DNA from: Rahnella aquatilis CIP 78.65 = ATCC 33071
GTDB lineage: Bacteria > Pseudomonadota > Gammaproteobacteria > Enterobacterales > Enterobacteriaceae
Assembly (NCBI RefSeq): GCF_000241955.1
Contig: NC_016835.1
Coordinates: forward strand, 248,001-312,000
Direction of reading: 5' to 3'
DNA: 64,000 bases
The notes beneath the pieces are model-generated. The model was not told where the DNA came from. It searched no databases and saw nothing but the letters and a program-made list of their open reading frames with translations. Each line of letters opens with the position of its first letter. Positions within the stretch are counted from its first letter, which is position 1. Positions 34,205 to 43,744 of this stretch are shown one piece after another. A program made the position numbers and the translations under genes.

Positions 34205-35869
34205 ATGTATAAACTCATCAACAATATGCGTGTCGGTGCCCGTTTAGGGGCAGCATTCGGTCTTATCATTTTGCTTTTGTTCATTGTCAGCGGCATCGCA
34301 ATCACAAAAATAAGCAGCATTAACAGCAGTATTGAACAAATAGTCAACGATCGTTACGTGAAAGTCCGGCTGGCATTTGACGTCCGCGACGGCGTAAATG
34401 ACCAGATTAAATATCTGCGCGGCATCGTTATTGATACTAAAAATCCGGAGCAAAATAAGAAGCGTTATTTGCAACTGGATGACACGGTAAAAAAGACCAA
34501 TGTCGCGATGGATAAAATCGCCGCGATCCAATCCACCGTAACGGGCAAGCAGAAAATTAAAGCGTTGCAGGAGGCGGGTGAAACGTTTGAGGCTGCGAAA
34601 GAGCAACTGATTGCCTTAGCCCGTGCCGGTGATATGGACGGCGCGACCGAATATGTTCTGCGTAAACTGACTACCTCGCAAAATGCGTATCTGGATCTGG
34701 CGACCGCTTTTGCCACCTCTCAGGATCAGCAACTGCAAGCTGAAGGTAAAACAGCGGTAGCCGATGGTGCCACCGCCATTCAGCTGACGTTGATTTTCTC
34801 CACGCTGGCCATTTTAATGGCGGCCGCGCTGGGTTATTTCCTGAGTCGTTCAATCACCCGTCCGCTGCATACTGCGGTGAAAGTGGCTGAAAACGTGGCG
34901 GCAGGGGATCTGACCACACAAATTCTGGTGACTTCGCAGGATGAAACCGGGCAGCTCATGCAGGGGCTGAAAAACATGAATGAAAACCTGCTGAAAATCG
35001 TCACCGAAGTGCGCGCAGGCACTCATGCCATCACCAGTGCATCCAGCGAAATTGCTGCCGGAAACCTCGATTTGTCTTCCCGTACCGAACAGCAGGCCAG
35101 TTCGCTGGAAGAAACTGCGTCGGCGATGGAACAGATGACCGCAACGGTGAAACAGAATGCCGATAACGCACGGCAGGCCAATCAGCTGGCGGCGCAGGCT
35201 TCCCGCGTGGCGGTGCAGGGCGGTGAAGTGGTGGGCGAAGTGGTGAACACGATGGAAGGTATCAATACTTCCTCGCGCAAAATCGTCGATATCATTGCCG
35301 TGATTGACGGCATTGCTTTCCAGACCAACATTCTGGCACTGAACGCTGCCGTTGAAGCGGCCCGTGCCGGTGAGCAGGGGCGCGGCTTTGCCGTGGTGGC
35401 ATCCGAAGTGCGTAATCTGGCGCAACGCTCTGCCAGTGCCGCCAAAGAGATCAAAGTGCTGATCGACGATTCTGTAGCGAAAGTGGATAACGGCACGCAA
35501 CTGGTCGCCAAAGCCGGGGCCACCATGGCGGAAGTGGTGTCCAGTGTGAGAAATGTGACTGACATTGTGGGCGAAATTGCGATTGCCAGTAACGAACAAA
35601 GCACCGGTATCGAAGAGATCAACAAAGCCATCACTCAGATGGATGAAGTGACCCAGCAGAACGCCGCATTAGTGCAGGAAGCTTCTTCGGCGGCGTATTC
35701 GCTCAATGAGCAGGCTGAGCGTTTATCACAGGCGATCAGCATCTTTAAAGTCAGCGCCGGTTCGGCGACGGCAGCGGTGCGTAAAGCCGGGCAGACAAAA
35801 TCTCCCGCCTTGCTGTCAAATCGTCAGCCGGTTCCGGCCGCTGATCAGGGCAACTGGGAAACGTTCTAA
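34205..35869 (+). CDS. Methyl-accepting chemotaxis protein
   Basis: The start at ATG 34205 has an AGGGAA site 8 bp ahead and gives 554 residues. It has a first helix at about 12-32 ([17 protein letters not shown]), a periplasmic four-helix-bundle sensor, a second helix near 195-215, HAMP, and a signalling domain with the invariant hairpin tip [20 protein letters not shown]. The C-terminus NWETF is the CheR/CheB-binding pentapeptide found on high-abundance receptors such as Tar and Tsr. The sensor looks like the 4HB_MCP class; the ligand is unknown. The 33963-34204 gap before it holds only a GC-rich hairpin (33998-34025). Confidence 0.92.
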   Translation: MYKLINNMRVGARLGAAFGLIILLLFIVSGIAITKISSINSSIEQIVNDRYVKVRLAFDVRDGVNDQIKYLRGIVIDTKNPEQNKKRYLQLDDTVKKTNVAMDKIAAIQSTVTGKQKIKALQEAGETFEAAKEQLIALARAGDMDGATEYVLRKLTTSQNAYLDLATAFATSQDQQLQAEGKTAVADGATAIQLTLIFSTLAILMAAALGYFLSRSITRPLHTAVKVAENVAAGDLTTQILVTSQDETGQLMQGLKNMNENLLKIVTEVRAGTHAITSASSEIAAGNLDLSSRTEQQASSLEETASAMEQMTATVKQNADNARQANQLAAQASRVAVQGGEVVGEVVNTMEGINTSSRKIVDIIAVIDGIAFQTNILALNAAVEAARAGEQGRGFAVVASEVRNLAQRSASAAKEIKVLIDDSVAKVDNGTQLVAKAGATMAEVVSSVRNVTDIVGEIAIASNEQSTGIEEINKAITQMDEVTQQNAALVQEASSAAYSLNEQAERLSQAISIFKVSAGSATAAVRKAGQTKSPALLSNRQPVPAADQGNWETF

Positions 35870-35910
35870 ATCTCCTTTAGTTTCCCAAAATTTTCCGTTT
35901 CATGTTTAAA

Positions 35911-35936
35911 ACCTGACAATTTCTGTCGGGTTTTTT
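35911..35936 (+). terminator. Intrinsic terminator after the chemotaxis receptor
   Basis: ACCTGACA (35911-35918) pairs with TGTCGGGT (35924-35931, one G-U) and runs into six Ts. Confidence 0.85.
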
Positions 35937-35993
35937 ACTTTCTGCCTCAGCTTTTGCCATAATCCCTTCGCCAATATAAAGGAGAAGGCTTTG

Positions 35994-36881
35994 ATGATGA
36001 AAAATACCCTGCGTAAAACCGTGCTGATGGCGGCGGCTGTGGTGCCCATGCTCGCATTCAGCGCGGCGTCATGGGCGCAAACGGCCACTAAAATGACATC
36101 TGTACAGCAGCAACTTGCGGCGCTGGAAAAAGACAGCGGCGGTCGTCTTGGTGTAATGCTGATTAATACCGAAGATAACTCCCAGATTGCTTACCGCGCT
36201 GATGAGCGTTTCGCCATGTGCAGCACCAGCAAGTTCATGGCCGCGTCAGCCATTCTTAAGCAGAGCGAAACGCAAACAGAGTTGCTGAACCGGCACGTCA
36301 GCCTGAAAAAATCTGATCTGGTAAATTACAACCCGATCACCGAAAAGCATCTCAATACCGGCATGACGGTTGGTGAACTGGCTGCTGCTGCCTTGCAGTA
36401 CAGCGATAATACCGCCATGAATAAACTGATCGGGCAGCTTGGCGGCCCGCAGAAAGTCACGGAATATGCCCGTACGCTCGGCGATAAAACGTTCCGTCTG
36501 GATCGCACTGAACCGACGCTGAACACTGCCATTCCGGGCGATGACCGCGACACCACCTCACCGCGTGCCATGGCATTGAGTCTGCAACATGTCGCGCTGG
36601 GCAGTGCGCTGGCTGAACCGCAACGTGCGCAACTGGTGGAATGGATGAAAGGCAACACCACCGGCGCGATGAGTATCCGCGCAGGGCTGCCTGCGACCTG
36701 GGTCGTCGGCGATAAAACCGGCAGCGGCGATTACGGCACAACCAATGATATCGCGGTGATCTGGCCGGATAATAAGGCGCCGCTGATCCTGATTACCTAT
36801 TTCACTCAGCCGGAGAAAGACGCGAAATCCCGTCGTGATGTGCTGGCTTCCGCTGCCAAAATTGTCACGCAGGGATATTGA
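35994..36881 (+). CDS. Class A beta-lactamase, RAHN-like
   Basis: From ATG 35994 (GGAG 9 bp ahead) the protein has 295 residues with a signal peptide ending near SWAQ. All class A motifs are present: S-T-S-K (catalytic serine at precursor residue 77, Ambler S70), YSDN (S130 loop), the omega-loop glutamate in [10 protein letters not shown] (E166), and DKTGSG (K234). A cysteine precedes the catalytic serine, as in CTX-M and RAHN enzymes. It hydrolyses penicillins and some early cephalosporins in the periplasm. No ampR-like regulator or mobile element adjoins it, so it is an intrinsic gene. Confidence 0.9.
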   Translation: MMKNTLRKTVLMAAAVVPMLAFSAASWAQTATKMTSVQQQLAALEKDSGGRLGVMLINTEDNSQIAYRADERFAMCSTSKFMAASAILKQSETQTELLNRHVSLKKSDLVNYNPITEKHLNTGMTVGELAAAALQYSDNTAMNKLIGQLGGPQKVTEYARTLGDKTFRLDRTEPTLNTAIPGDDRDTTSPRAMALSLQHVALGSALAEPQRAQLVEWMKGNTTGAMSIRAGLPATWVVGDKTGSGDYGTTNDIAVIWPDNKAPLILITYFTQPEKDAKSRRDVLASAAKIVTQGY

Positions 36882-37034
36882 TTGCTGAAACCTGGGACGG
36901 CGGAAGGAGACTTTCGCTGTTTTCAGACTTTTAAGAGACTTCCCCTTTCTGCCTGTCGCCCCGCTTTATATTCTTTCCCGGCAATCCGATGTTTTTATAA
37001 AGAATTTTAAATATTTTGGAAAGGGAGTTTATCC

Positions 37035-37385
37035 ATGTCAGGTTCTTTATCCCGCTGGGCCCGCATTACCTGTACTTCTGCATTACTTCTCAGTTTCACG
37101 GCAATTGCCGATCAGCAAGGCAGACAACAACTGCAAGAGCACTTCGCCGATCAAAACCGGCAACAGGAGGAACAGATGCGGCAGATTGAACGCCAGCAGA
37201 GTCAGTATGCGGCCGATTATGCCCGGGAAAGTCAGGAACGGGTCGACCGGCAAATCAAAGAACAGGAAGAAACCACTACCCGAATTCAGAATGAAGCCAT
37301 CGCCACTCATGAGAAACGCGACGCTGAAGCCCGTGAGGCGGCAAGACAAAAACGCGAGCAGGCAGGTGACCCGGAGCGCAACTAA
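37035..37385 (+). CDS. Small secreted coiled-coil protein of unknown function
   Basis: The protein has 116 residues. A signal peptide (about 1-25, ending FTAIADQ) is followed by an extremely Gln/Glu/Arg-rich region with no aromatic core, predicted as one long charged helix (for example QQEEQMRQIERQQSQYAADY). A good RBS (AAAGGGAG) precedes the ATG. It would be periplasmic. No family was recognised; nothing around it indicates a role. Confidence 0.65.
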   Translation: MSGSLSRWARITCTSALLLSFTAIADQQGRQQLQEHFADQNRQQEEQMRQIERQQSQYAADYARESQERVDRQIKEQEETTTRIQNEAIATHEKRDAEAREAARQKREQAGDPERN

Positions 37386-37554
37386 GCCTGAATGTTCACG
37401 AAACGTTTAACGCCGGACGCGGGTCTGCAATGCTGCCGGATAACGGTCCCCTGAACCTCAACGGTTCCCAGTGCGGCGGCGATAGGGCCCCGCACGCTTT
37501 GGGTGAGCGTCACGTCGACTGCCCTCCGGATTTTCCCAGCAGCCGTTTTTGCAT
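37382..37554 (-). pseudogene. Probable aldo/keto reductase remnant
   Basis: From ATG 37554 the minus strand reads MQKRLLGKSGGQST and stops, closely resembling the start of aldo/keto reductases (MxKRxLGKSGLxVS). In a shifted frame the next 45 codons (RGPIAAALGTVEVQGTV and on to a TAG at 37382) recall the C-terminal tail of the same family. The middle of the gene, about 280 codons, is missing, so this appears to be an internal deletion remnant. Confidence 0.4.
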
Positions 37555-38152
37555 GTTATTTTCTTCTGCCGCAAAGGTCGGTTAATAAGCTGAATAATGA
37601 GGGAATATTTGAAAAAAGGATTTATACGTAGCGGATATCTTTCGTTGTATTATTTCTGTCATAACCGGACGATAGACCGATGTGATATATTTCAAAATTT
37701 ATAACTGACGGTTATTCAGCCATTTACTGCCCCGTACTTTAATATCATCGCTCATATAACAGCCTGCAGGCTATAATTACACAACTTTCCTGAAGGACTG
37801 TTTAGGGATAACAACCTTTGCGGCGACCTCATGATCAGCAGGTCTGCCGGCGTATCTTAACGGCTCGATTTTAAGCCTGTTCTGTCGCGTGTTTACACGC
37901 TGTTTAGCAAGCCGGACGTGCTTTTTAGTGCTTTATTAATGACTGCCTAACACAGTTAAGTCAGCATTATCGTTCATTAAATCAGCAACATATTGATTCA
38001 TATGGGAAAGAATAAACAAATCTATACAAAATAAGTTATTGAGGTGGGGGCAAAAAAGCCATATATTGGCCGCGTTTTTCACACGCTGGTAATTTTCTTA
38101 ATCAAATTTATTCAATTGTGGCGTTCTAATAACACACGGTTGTAGGAGAGAT
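37555..38152 (+). other. Gene-free 598-bp region upstream of dat
   Basis: No protein frame with an RBS is visible. The region is AT-rich with several short palindromes and ends in the dat ribosome site (GTAGGAGAG, about 38141-38149). It is unusually long for a promoter region and may contain a long leader or an unrecognised RNA. No riboswitch class was identified. Confidence 0.4.
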
Positions 38153-39538
38153 ATGATGACGGATAAAGTCCGTATTGACAGTTTAGGTGCGAATTCATTA
38201 AACGGAAACAATGAAACCTATTTGGCGAGACAAGCTGAATTTGAATCGAATGTTCGGAGCTATCCACGTAAATTGCCACTGGCAATTGCCAAGGCCAATG
38301 GCGTTTGGATCACTGATGTTGAGAATAAACAATATCTTGATTGCCTGGCTGGCGCGGGTACGCTTGCGCTTGGACATAATCACCCTGAGGTGCTGCAAAG
38401 CATCCAAAATGTCATTACCAGCGGCTTGCCGTTACATACACTGGATCTGACAACGCCGTTGAAAGATCAGTTCTCTGAATATCTGCTCTCTTTATTGCCA
38501 CAACAGGGCAAAGAGTATTGCCTGCAGTTCACCGGCCCGTCGGGCGCTGACGCAGTTGAAGCCGCAATGAAACTGGCTAAAAAAGTCACCGGCCGTAGCG
38601 GTATCATCAGCTTCTCGGGTGGCTATCACGGTATGACGCACGCCACGCTGGCAGTGACCGGTAACCTGTCTCCGAAAGAAGCGGTTAACGGCATGATGCC
38701 GGAAGTGCAGTTTATGCCTTATCCGCATCAGTACCGCTGCCCGCTGGGCATTGGCGGTGACGCTGGCGTTAAAGCCTTAACCTATTACTTCGAAAACCTG
38801 ATCAACGACGTTGAGAGCGGCGTTCGCAAACCTGCGGCTGTCATTCTGGAAGCGGTTCAGGGTGAAGGCGGCGTGAACCCGGCTCCGGCTGAGTGGTTGC
38901 AGCGCATCCGTAAAGTGACTCAGGAACACGGCATTATGCTGATCCTGGACGAAGTTCAGGCCGGTTTCTGCCGTACCGGTAAACAGTTTGCGTTCGAACA
39001 CGCGGGCATTGAGCCTGACATCATTGTGATGTCTAAAGCGGTTGGCGGCGGTCTGCCACTGGCCGTTCTGGGTATCAGGAAAGAGTTCGATGCCTGGGCA
39101 CCGGGTCACCACACCGGCACCTTCCGCGGTAACCAGCTGGCGATGGCCACCGGCCTGACCACGCTGAAAATCCTGAAAGAAGAGAAAATTGCCGAGAAAG
39201 TGGCGGCACAGGGTGAGTGGCTGAAAGGCAAACTGGCTGACATGCAAAAACGTTATCCGGTGATGGGTCACGTGCGGGGTCTGGGCCTGATGATCGGTAT
39301 CGAGATCGTCAAACCAAACGAAGCGCAGGATCACATGGGTTGCTACCCGGCTGACGGCGAACTGTCTGCGTTGTTGCAGAAAAAATGCTTCGAAGCTGGC
39401 CTGATCCTCGAACGCGGCGGCCGTAATGGTTGCGTGCTGCGCCTGTTGCCTTCCCTGCTGATCACCAACGATGAGCTGGGTATTTTCCTCGACAAGTTTG
39501 AGCAGGCGCTGTTAGCGGCTGGCATCAAACCTGCCTGA
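38153..39538 (+). CDS. dat: Diaminobutyrate-2-oxoglutarate aminotransferase
   Basis: The protein has 461 residues and is a class III PLP-dependent aminotransferase: [54 protein letters not shown] and the cofactor lysine in [16 protein letters not shown]. It makes L-2,4-diaminobutyrate from aspartate semialdehyde using glutamate as amino donor. The ddc gene 18 bp downstream decarboxylates the product to 1,3-diaminopropane, so the pair forms a complete two-step pathway. The sequence is intact. Confidence 0.94.
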   Translation: MMTDKVRIDSLGANSLNGNNETYLARQAEFESNVRSYPRKLPLAIAKANGVWITDVENKQYLDCLAGAGTLALGHNHPEVLQSIQNVITSGLPLHTLDLTTPLKDQFSEYLLSLLPQQGKEYCLQFTGPSGADAVEAAMKLAKKVTGRSGIISFSGGYHGMTHATLAVTGNLSPKEAVNGMMPEVQFMPYPHQYRCPLGIGGDAGVKALTYYFENLINDVESGVRKPAAVILEAVQGEGGVNPAPAEWLQRIRKVTQEHGIMLILDEVQAGFCRTGKQFAFEHAGIEPDIIVMSKAVGGGLPLAVLGIRKEFDAWAPGHHTGTFRGNQLAMATGLTTLKILKEEKIAEKVAAQGEWLKGKLADMQKRYPVMGHVRGLGLMIGIEIVKPNEAQDHMGCYPADGELSALLQKKCFEAGLILERGGRNGCVLRLLPSLLITNDELGIFLDKFEQALLAAGIKPA

Positions 39539-39556
39539 GCGGAGTAAGAGATTCTG

Positions 39557-41029
39557 ATGTCCGAGTTAAACCCGATTCTGGCAGGCTCAGCGCAAAGTAC
39601 TGAAGCCTACCAGCAGGCCATTGCACAGAGCAGTGAAGCTGTTGTGCAGTGGCTGCAACAACCTGAGATGTATCAGGGCAAAACCGTTGCTGAGCTGCGC
39701 GAGCGTATTACGCTGGATTTCAATCCAAACGGTCTGGGTAACCAGGCCGCGATTGAACGTGCGATTGAGTACTTTTTAAAAGACAGCCTGTCTGTGCACC
39801 ATCCGCAATGTGTTGCGCATTTGCATTGCCCGAGCCTGGTGGTCAGCCAGGCGGCGGAAGTGCTGATCAACGCCACTAACCAGAGCATGGACTCCTGGGA
39901 TCAAAGCCCGTCAGCGACCATCATTGAGATGAAACTGATCGAATGGCTGCGTACTCAGGTGGGCTATCAGGCTGGCGACGCGGGCGTGTTTACCAGCGGC
40001 GGCACCCAGAGCAATCTGATGGGGCTGATGCTGGCGCGCGATGCATTTTTCGCACGTCAGGGACATTCCATTCAGCAGGATGGTCTGGTCGGCAATCTGC
40101 GTAAAATTAAAGTGTTATGTTCTGAAAACGCGCATTTCTCTGTGCAGAAGAACATGGCGCTGCTCGGTCTGGGTTACCAGTGCGTGACGCTGGTGAAAAC
40201 CGATGAGTTCGCCCGTATGGATCTCAACGATTTACGCGAGAAGGTGGCGCAGGCGCAAGCTAATGGCGATCAGATCCTGGCCATTGTGGCGACAGCCGGT
40301 ACTACCGATGCCGGTGCTATCGACCCGCTGCGGGCTATTGCTGAACTGGCGGCAGAGCATCAGATTTGGGTTCACGTGGATGCGGCGTGGGGCGGGGCGT
40401 TATTGCTGTCTGAAAAATATCGCCACTATCTGGACGGCATCGAGTTGGTGGATTCCATTACGCTGGACTTCCACAAACAGTTCTTCCAGACCATCAGCTG
40501 CGGCGCGTTCCTGCTCAAAGAAGAGCGTCATTACGAGCTGATGCGTTATCAGGCGGCTTACCTGAACTCTGAGTTTGACGAGGCGGCTGGCGTACCGAAT
40601 CTGGTCTCCAAATCCCTGCAAACCACCCGTCGTTTCGATGCGCTGAAACTGTGGATGGGGCTGGAAGCGTTAGGACAGAAACAGTATGCCGCGATCATTG
40701 ATCATGGTGTGACACTGGCGCAGGACGTCGCGCAATACGTGGGCTCTGAAGCCGCGCTGGAACTGGTGATGAAGCCGCAACTGGCAAGCGTGCTGTTCCG
40801 CTATCGTCCGGCGCAACTGGCGGGCAGCAGTGATGCGGCCATCGCACTGCTGAACCAGAAAATCGGTGATGCGTTGCTGGAGTCCGGTCGTGCCAACGTG
40901 GGTGTGACCGAGCATAACGGCATTACCTGTCTGAAACTGACCCTGCTGAACCCGACGGTTACGCTGGAAGATGTGAAAGTGTTGCTGGCGCTGGTTGAGA
41001 AAACCGCACAGCAATTGCTGAACGCATAA
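39557..41029 (+). CDS. ddc: L-2,4-diaminobutyrate decarboxylase
   Basis: The protein has 490 residues and is a group II PLP decarboxylase: VFTSGGTQSNLMGLMLARDA (phosphate-binding region), VHVDAAWGGALLLSEKYR (PLP pyridine aspartate) and the Schiff-base lysine in SITLDFHKQFFQTISCG. It yields 1,3-diaminopropane and CO2. It forms an operon with dat and ends in a strong terminator. Confidence 0.94.
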   Translation: MSELNPILAGSAQSTEAYQQAIAQSSEAVVQWLQQPEMYQGKTVAELRERITLDFNPNGLGNQAAIERAIEYFLKDSLSVHHPQCVAHLHCPSLVVSQAAEVLINATNQSMDSWDQSPSATIIEMKLIEWLRTQVGYQAGDAGVFTSGGTQSNLMGLMLARDAFFARQGHSIQQDGLVGNLRKIKVLCSENAHFSVQKNMALLGLGYQCVTLVKTDEFARMDLNDLREKVAQAQANGDQILAIVATAGTTDAGAIDPLRAIAELAAEHQIWVHVDAAWGGALLLSEKYRHYLDGIELVDSITLDFHKQFFQTISCGAFLLKEERHYELMRYQAAYLNSEFDEAAGVPNLVSKSLQTTRRFDALKLWMGLEALGQKQYAAIIDHGVTLAQDVAQYVGSEAALELVMKPQLASVLFRYRPAQLAGSSDAAIALLNQKIGDALLESGRANVGVTEHNGITCLKLTLLNPTVTLEDVKVLLALVEKTAQQLLNA

Positions 41030-41073
41030 GCCATCACTGAACGCATAAGTTTCGTGCGGGGTTAACCTGCTGC

Positions 41074-41109
41074 AAAAGCCGGTGATACGAAAGTGTCACC
41101 GGCTTTTTT
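41074..41109 (+). terminator. Intrinsic terminator of dat-ddc
   Basis: AAGCCGGTGA (41076-41085) pairs perfectly with TCACCGGCTT (41096-41105), followed by a run of Ts to 41109. Confidence 0.9.
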
Positions 41110-41160
41110 ACGTCTGAACGATTGCCGAACCCGGACAATTCTCAATGCTAAACGGCAGGC

Positions 41161-41186
41161 AAAAAAGAACCCACTTTATGGGTGGG
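41161..41186 (-). terminator. Orphan minus-strand terminator-like hairpin
   Basis: On the minus strand CCCAC and GTGGG (41082-free numbering: arms 41182-41186 and 41170-41174) form a short GC stem followed by TTCTTTTTT (41169-41161). No annotated minus-strand gene precedes it; the region to 41378 is the leader of the MscS gene on the other strand. Confidence 0.35.
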
Positions 41187-41378
41187 CTATTTAAGGGTAT
41201 GGTGCTTACTGTCTACTGCTCTTTCGGCAGCTAATCTAAGAATAATCCCAGACCCCTGTGCTGTTCAAGTGATTTTGCCTGTGCCGCAAGCCTGCTGTTT
41301 ACCGAACTTTCCTATTCTGGAGCCCCGCGCTGAAGCGTTTCCTATACTGGGAGTTTGTGATTAATTCCGGGAGGGAAG

Positions 41379-42491
41379 ATGAATTTTCTATCACATTTCG
41401 ATGTTATCGCGCTGATGATGACGCCGGTGTTCTGGATGGGTGTTGCGACGATGTGTGTGGTCACGCTTGTCACGTACTGGTTGCTGAGCTGGCTGGTCTC
41501 GTTTTTGCGCAAGGGCGTAAAACGCTGGGGGGAGGTTAATGAGGCCAGCCACCGGATCCGTTTTATTCTGGGCGAGATCCTCGACCGGACGAGCAATTTG
41601 CTGATTTTCATTGCGGCTTTTTTGTTCAGTCTGCGGTTCGTTAATCTGCCCGATAATCTCTACAACACCATCAGTCATGCGTGGTTTCTGGTGCTGGCGT
41701 TTCAGATGGCGCTGTGGCTGGATCAGGCCGTGGTCTCGTGGTTACGTCATATTATGCGTCAGCCCGGGATGAACAAAAATCCGGTAACGCTGGTGATCAC
41801 CGGGCTGATTTTCCGCGCGGTAGTCTGGTCGGTGATGCTGCTGTCGATACTGGCGAATGTGGGCGTGAACATTACCGCGCTGGTTGCCAGCCTGGGCGTG
41901 GGCGGTATCGCTATCGCACTGGCGATCCAGACCATTCTCAGCGATGTATTTGCTTCATTATCTATCGGCTTCGATAAGCCTTTCGAAATAGGTGATTTTG
42001 TCGTTTTTAATGATGTTGCCGGTACTGTTGAACATATTGGTCTGAAGACGACCCGGATACGCAGCCTGAGCGGGGAACAGATCGTTTGCGGTAATGCTAT
42101 TCTGCTCCAGCAAACGCTGCATAATTACAAACGCATGCAGACCCGCCGCATTGTTTTCAATTTTGGCATCGCGATTAATACGCCGCCGGAAAAGCTGCGT
42201 ATTATCGGTGACATGGTAAAGGAAATCATTATTGATGTCGGTGAAACGAAATTTGACCGTGCGCACTTGCTGGGCTTTGGTACCGACCGTCTGAATATCG
42301 AAGTAGTTCATATCGTCAATACTGCCGATTACAATAAATACATGGATATCCAGCAGGAAATTAATATCCGCATTATTGAAAAGCTGATCGAGCAGGGGAT
42401 TGAAATGGCATTGCCGAATATGATTATCAAAACGCAGGCAGAACGTGAAGAAGGCGCAGGGGAAAGCACCCGTGAAAAAGGGCAGGCGTAA
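41379..42491 (+). CDS. MscS-family mechanosensitive channel
   Basis: The protein has 370 residues. Four membrane helices precede the pore helix GVNITALVASLGVGGIAIALAIQT (cited by its core LVASLGVGGIAIALAIQ, about 170-187), which has the Gly/Ala pattern of MscS TM3. The beta domain follows with DKPFEIGDFVVFNDVAGTVE and RTRIRSL-type sequence. RBS GGGAGG lies 5 bp before the ATG. It would open on membrane tension during hypo-osmotic shock. A second family member is at 61609. Confidence 0.9.
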   Translation: MNFLSHFDVIALMMTPVFWMGVATMCVVTLVTYWLLSWLVSFLRKGVKRWGEVNEASHRIRFILGEILDRTSNLLIFIAAFLFSLRFVNLPDNLYNTISHAWFLVLAFQMALWLDQAVVSWLRHIMRQPGMNKNPVTLVITGLIFRAVVWSVMLLSILANVGVNITALVASLGVGGIAIALAIQTILSDVFASLSIGFDKPFEIGDFVVFNDVAGTVEHIGLKTTRIRSLSGEQIVCGNAILLQQTLHNYKRMQTRRIVFNFGIAINTPPEKLRIIGDMVKEIIIDVGETKFDRAHLLGFGTDRLNIEVVHIVNTADYNKYMDIQQEINIRIIEKLIEQGIEMALPNMIIKTQAEREEGAGESTREKGQA

Positions 42492-42546
42492 TCCGCAAGT
42501 TCACCGGGTCACAGCAAACGCATCTTTGTCACATCGGTCATAATGC

Positions 42547-42580
42547 GGGCGGTGCAAATCACGGACAGTGAGCACCGCCC
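42547..42580. other. Perfect 9-bp hairpin between convergent genes
   Basis: GGGCGGTGC (42547-42555) and GCACCGCCC (42572-42580) pair perfectly. It sits between the convergent mscS and DUF421 genes, where a bidirectional transcription end is expected, but neither side has a T-run. Confidence 0.45.
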
Positions 42581-42601
42581 CGGAGGCATGTTGCCACCGC
42601 A

Positions 42602-43048
42602 TTATTTCTTGTAAGGAATAATCGATATTTTTCCATTCTTTTCTAGTATGGCGAATTTAATCTCATCCATACTCACTATTGCTTCCTGCTGACGAGCCAC
42701 TACCATGATTTCATCTTCCGTAAGGGAGCATTTACGCAACCTCTGATCCAGGATCTTGCCATTTTCGATCAGGATAATCGGCGAGCCATTCAGCCATAAA
42801 TTAAACGTAGGGCTTTTATTTTCGAGGAATCCTAAACTTTTATCGATGAAAATCAATGTCCCGATAGTGATCATCGCGCCCATAAGGGAGAAGTCTTCCC
42901 CAAGCAACGCCTGTTGCGTGGCCTCACTGATAATCAGCACCAGAATAAAATCAAAAATGTTCATTTCGAGCAGCGTCTTACGTCCTGAAATTTTAAAAAT
43001 AATAAACAGGAAGACATACATAATGGCCGCTCTGAGGACGTTTTCCAT
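42602..43048 (-). CDS. DUF421 (YetF/YcaP-like) membrane protein
   Basis: The protein has 148 residues. Three N-terminal helices (about 5-85) include the family signature FKISGRKTLLEMNIFDFILV and ISEATQQALLG, followed by a small C-terminal cytoplasmic domain (LIENGKILDQRLRKCSLTEDE). The molecular function of DUF421 proteins is unknown. It lies 12 bp after the next gene on the same strand and is probably co-transcribed with it. Confidence 0.87.
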   Translation of the reverse strand: MENVLRAAIMYVFLFIIFKISGRKTLLEMNIFDFILVLIISEATQQALLGEDFSLMGAMITIGTLIFIDKSLGFLENKSPTFNLWLNGSPIILIENGKILDQRLRKCSLTEDEIMVVARQQEAIVSMDEIKFAILEKNGKISIIPYKK

Positions 43049-43060
43049 TTTAATTCTCCT

Positions 43061-43579
43061 TTAAGGGAAAACAATCTGTTTGAAAATAAAAGGCGAATCA
43101 TTATTGGCAGCAACAGAAAGTGTGTAGATCCCAAATTTTCTTGGCTTGAGTGTGAGTTGCACATTGCCCGCATTCGTAACGCCGGTATTATTCGGATAGA
43201 TAATCATTGTGCCGGGGCTGCGATGTATCACGGCACTTTCCGGACTGACATTAATAATGTCATATTCATTCACGAATTTACCACTGAGGGTTATATGATC
43301 GCTTTGCGCTTCCTTAAGGGGATAGGCGATAATCAGCGGTGATTCGGTGTCACTGCGCAGATATTTCTCATAGGTGATTTGTGTCGATTTTTCTTCGTTT
43401 TGGTAGCGTGAATCGCTCAGCCAGCCCTGAGAAAACCCTCCCAGCAAGGCATAAAGAATAAACAAGCCAAGCAGAAAAAAACCAATGCGCTCAAGCCGCC
43501 ACGCGGTTTTGATCCACCCGATGTTTTCTTCAACCGGGGTGGTTCTTGGTTCAAACTGACTCTGATTGTCTTTATCCAT
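43061..43579 (-). CDS. Single-helix membrane protein associated with DUF421
   Basis: The protein has 172 residues. The cytoplasmic N-terminus is followed by one membrane helix (about 31-50, RIGFFLLGLFILYALLGGF) and a periplasmic domain rich in beta structure (LTLKPRKFGIYTLSVAANND near the end). It is first in an operon with the DUF421 protein. This pairing is seen repeatedly in proteobacteria, so the two may form one complex. No enzymatic motif is seen. Confidence 0.7.
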   Translation of the reverse strand: MDKDNQSQFEPRTTPVEENIGWIKTAWRLERIGFFLLGLFILYALLGGFSQGWLSDSRYQNEEKSTQITYEKYLRSDTESPLIIAYPLKEAQSDHITLSGKFVNEYDIINVSPESAVIHRSPGTMIIYPNNTGVTNAGNVQLTLKPRKFGIYTLSVAANNDSPFIFKQIVFP

Positions 43580-43744
43580 GTCGCTTCTCTCTGTTTAAGA
43601 GGTTGCGTTAAATTATAGTGTCTGTTCCCGTGGTTTTGCCATTTTTGACACTCTCTGAGAGGGCACTAAACTTAATACTCTCGTTGATAATTATTTTACT
43701 ATTATCTCAACCCGTTTGGATAAGATCTGAAAGGAAAATTACTC

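Noticed and set aside
35994..36881. Acquired resistance gene on a mobile element
   Set aside because: No insertion sequence, integron site or inverted repeats adjoin it, and the sequence type is the intrinsic Rahnella one.
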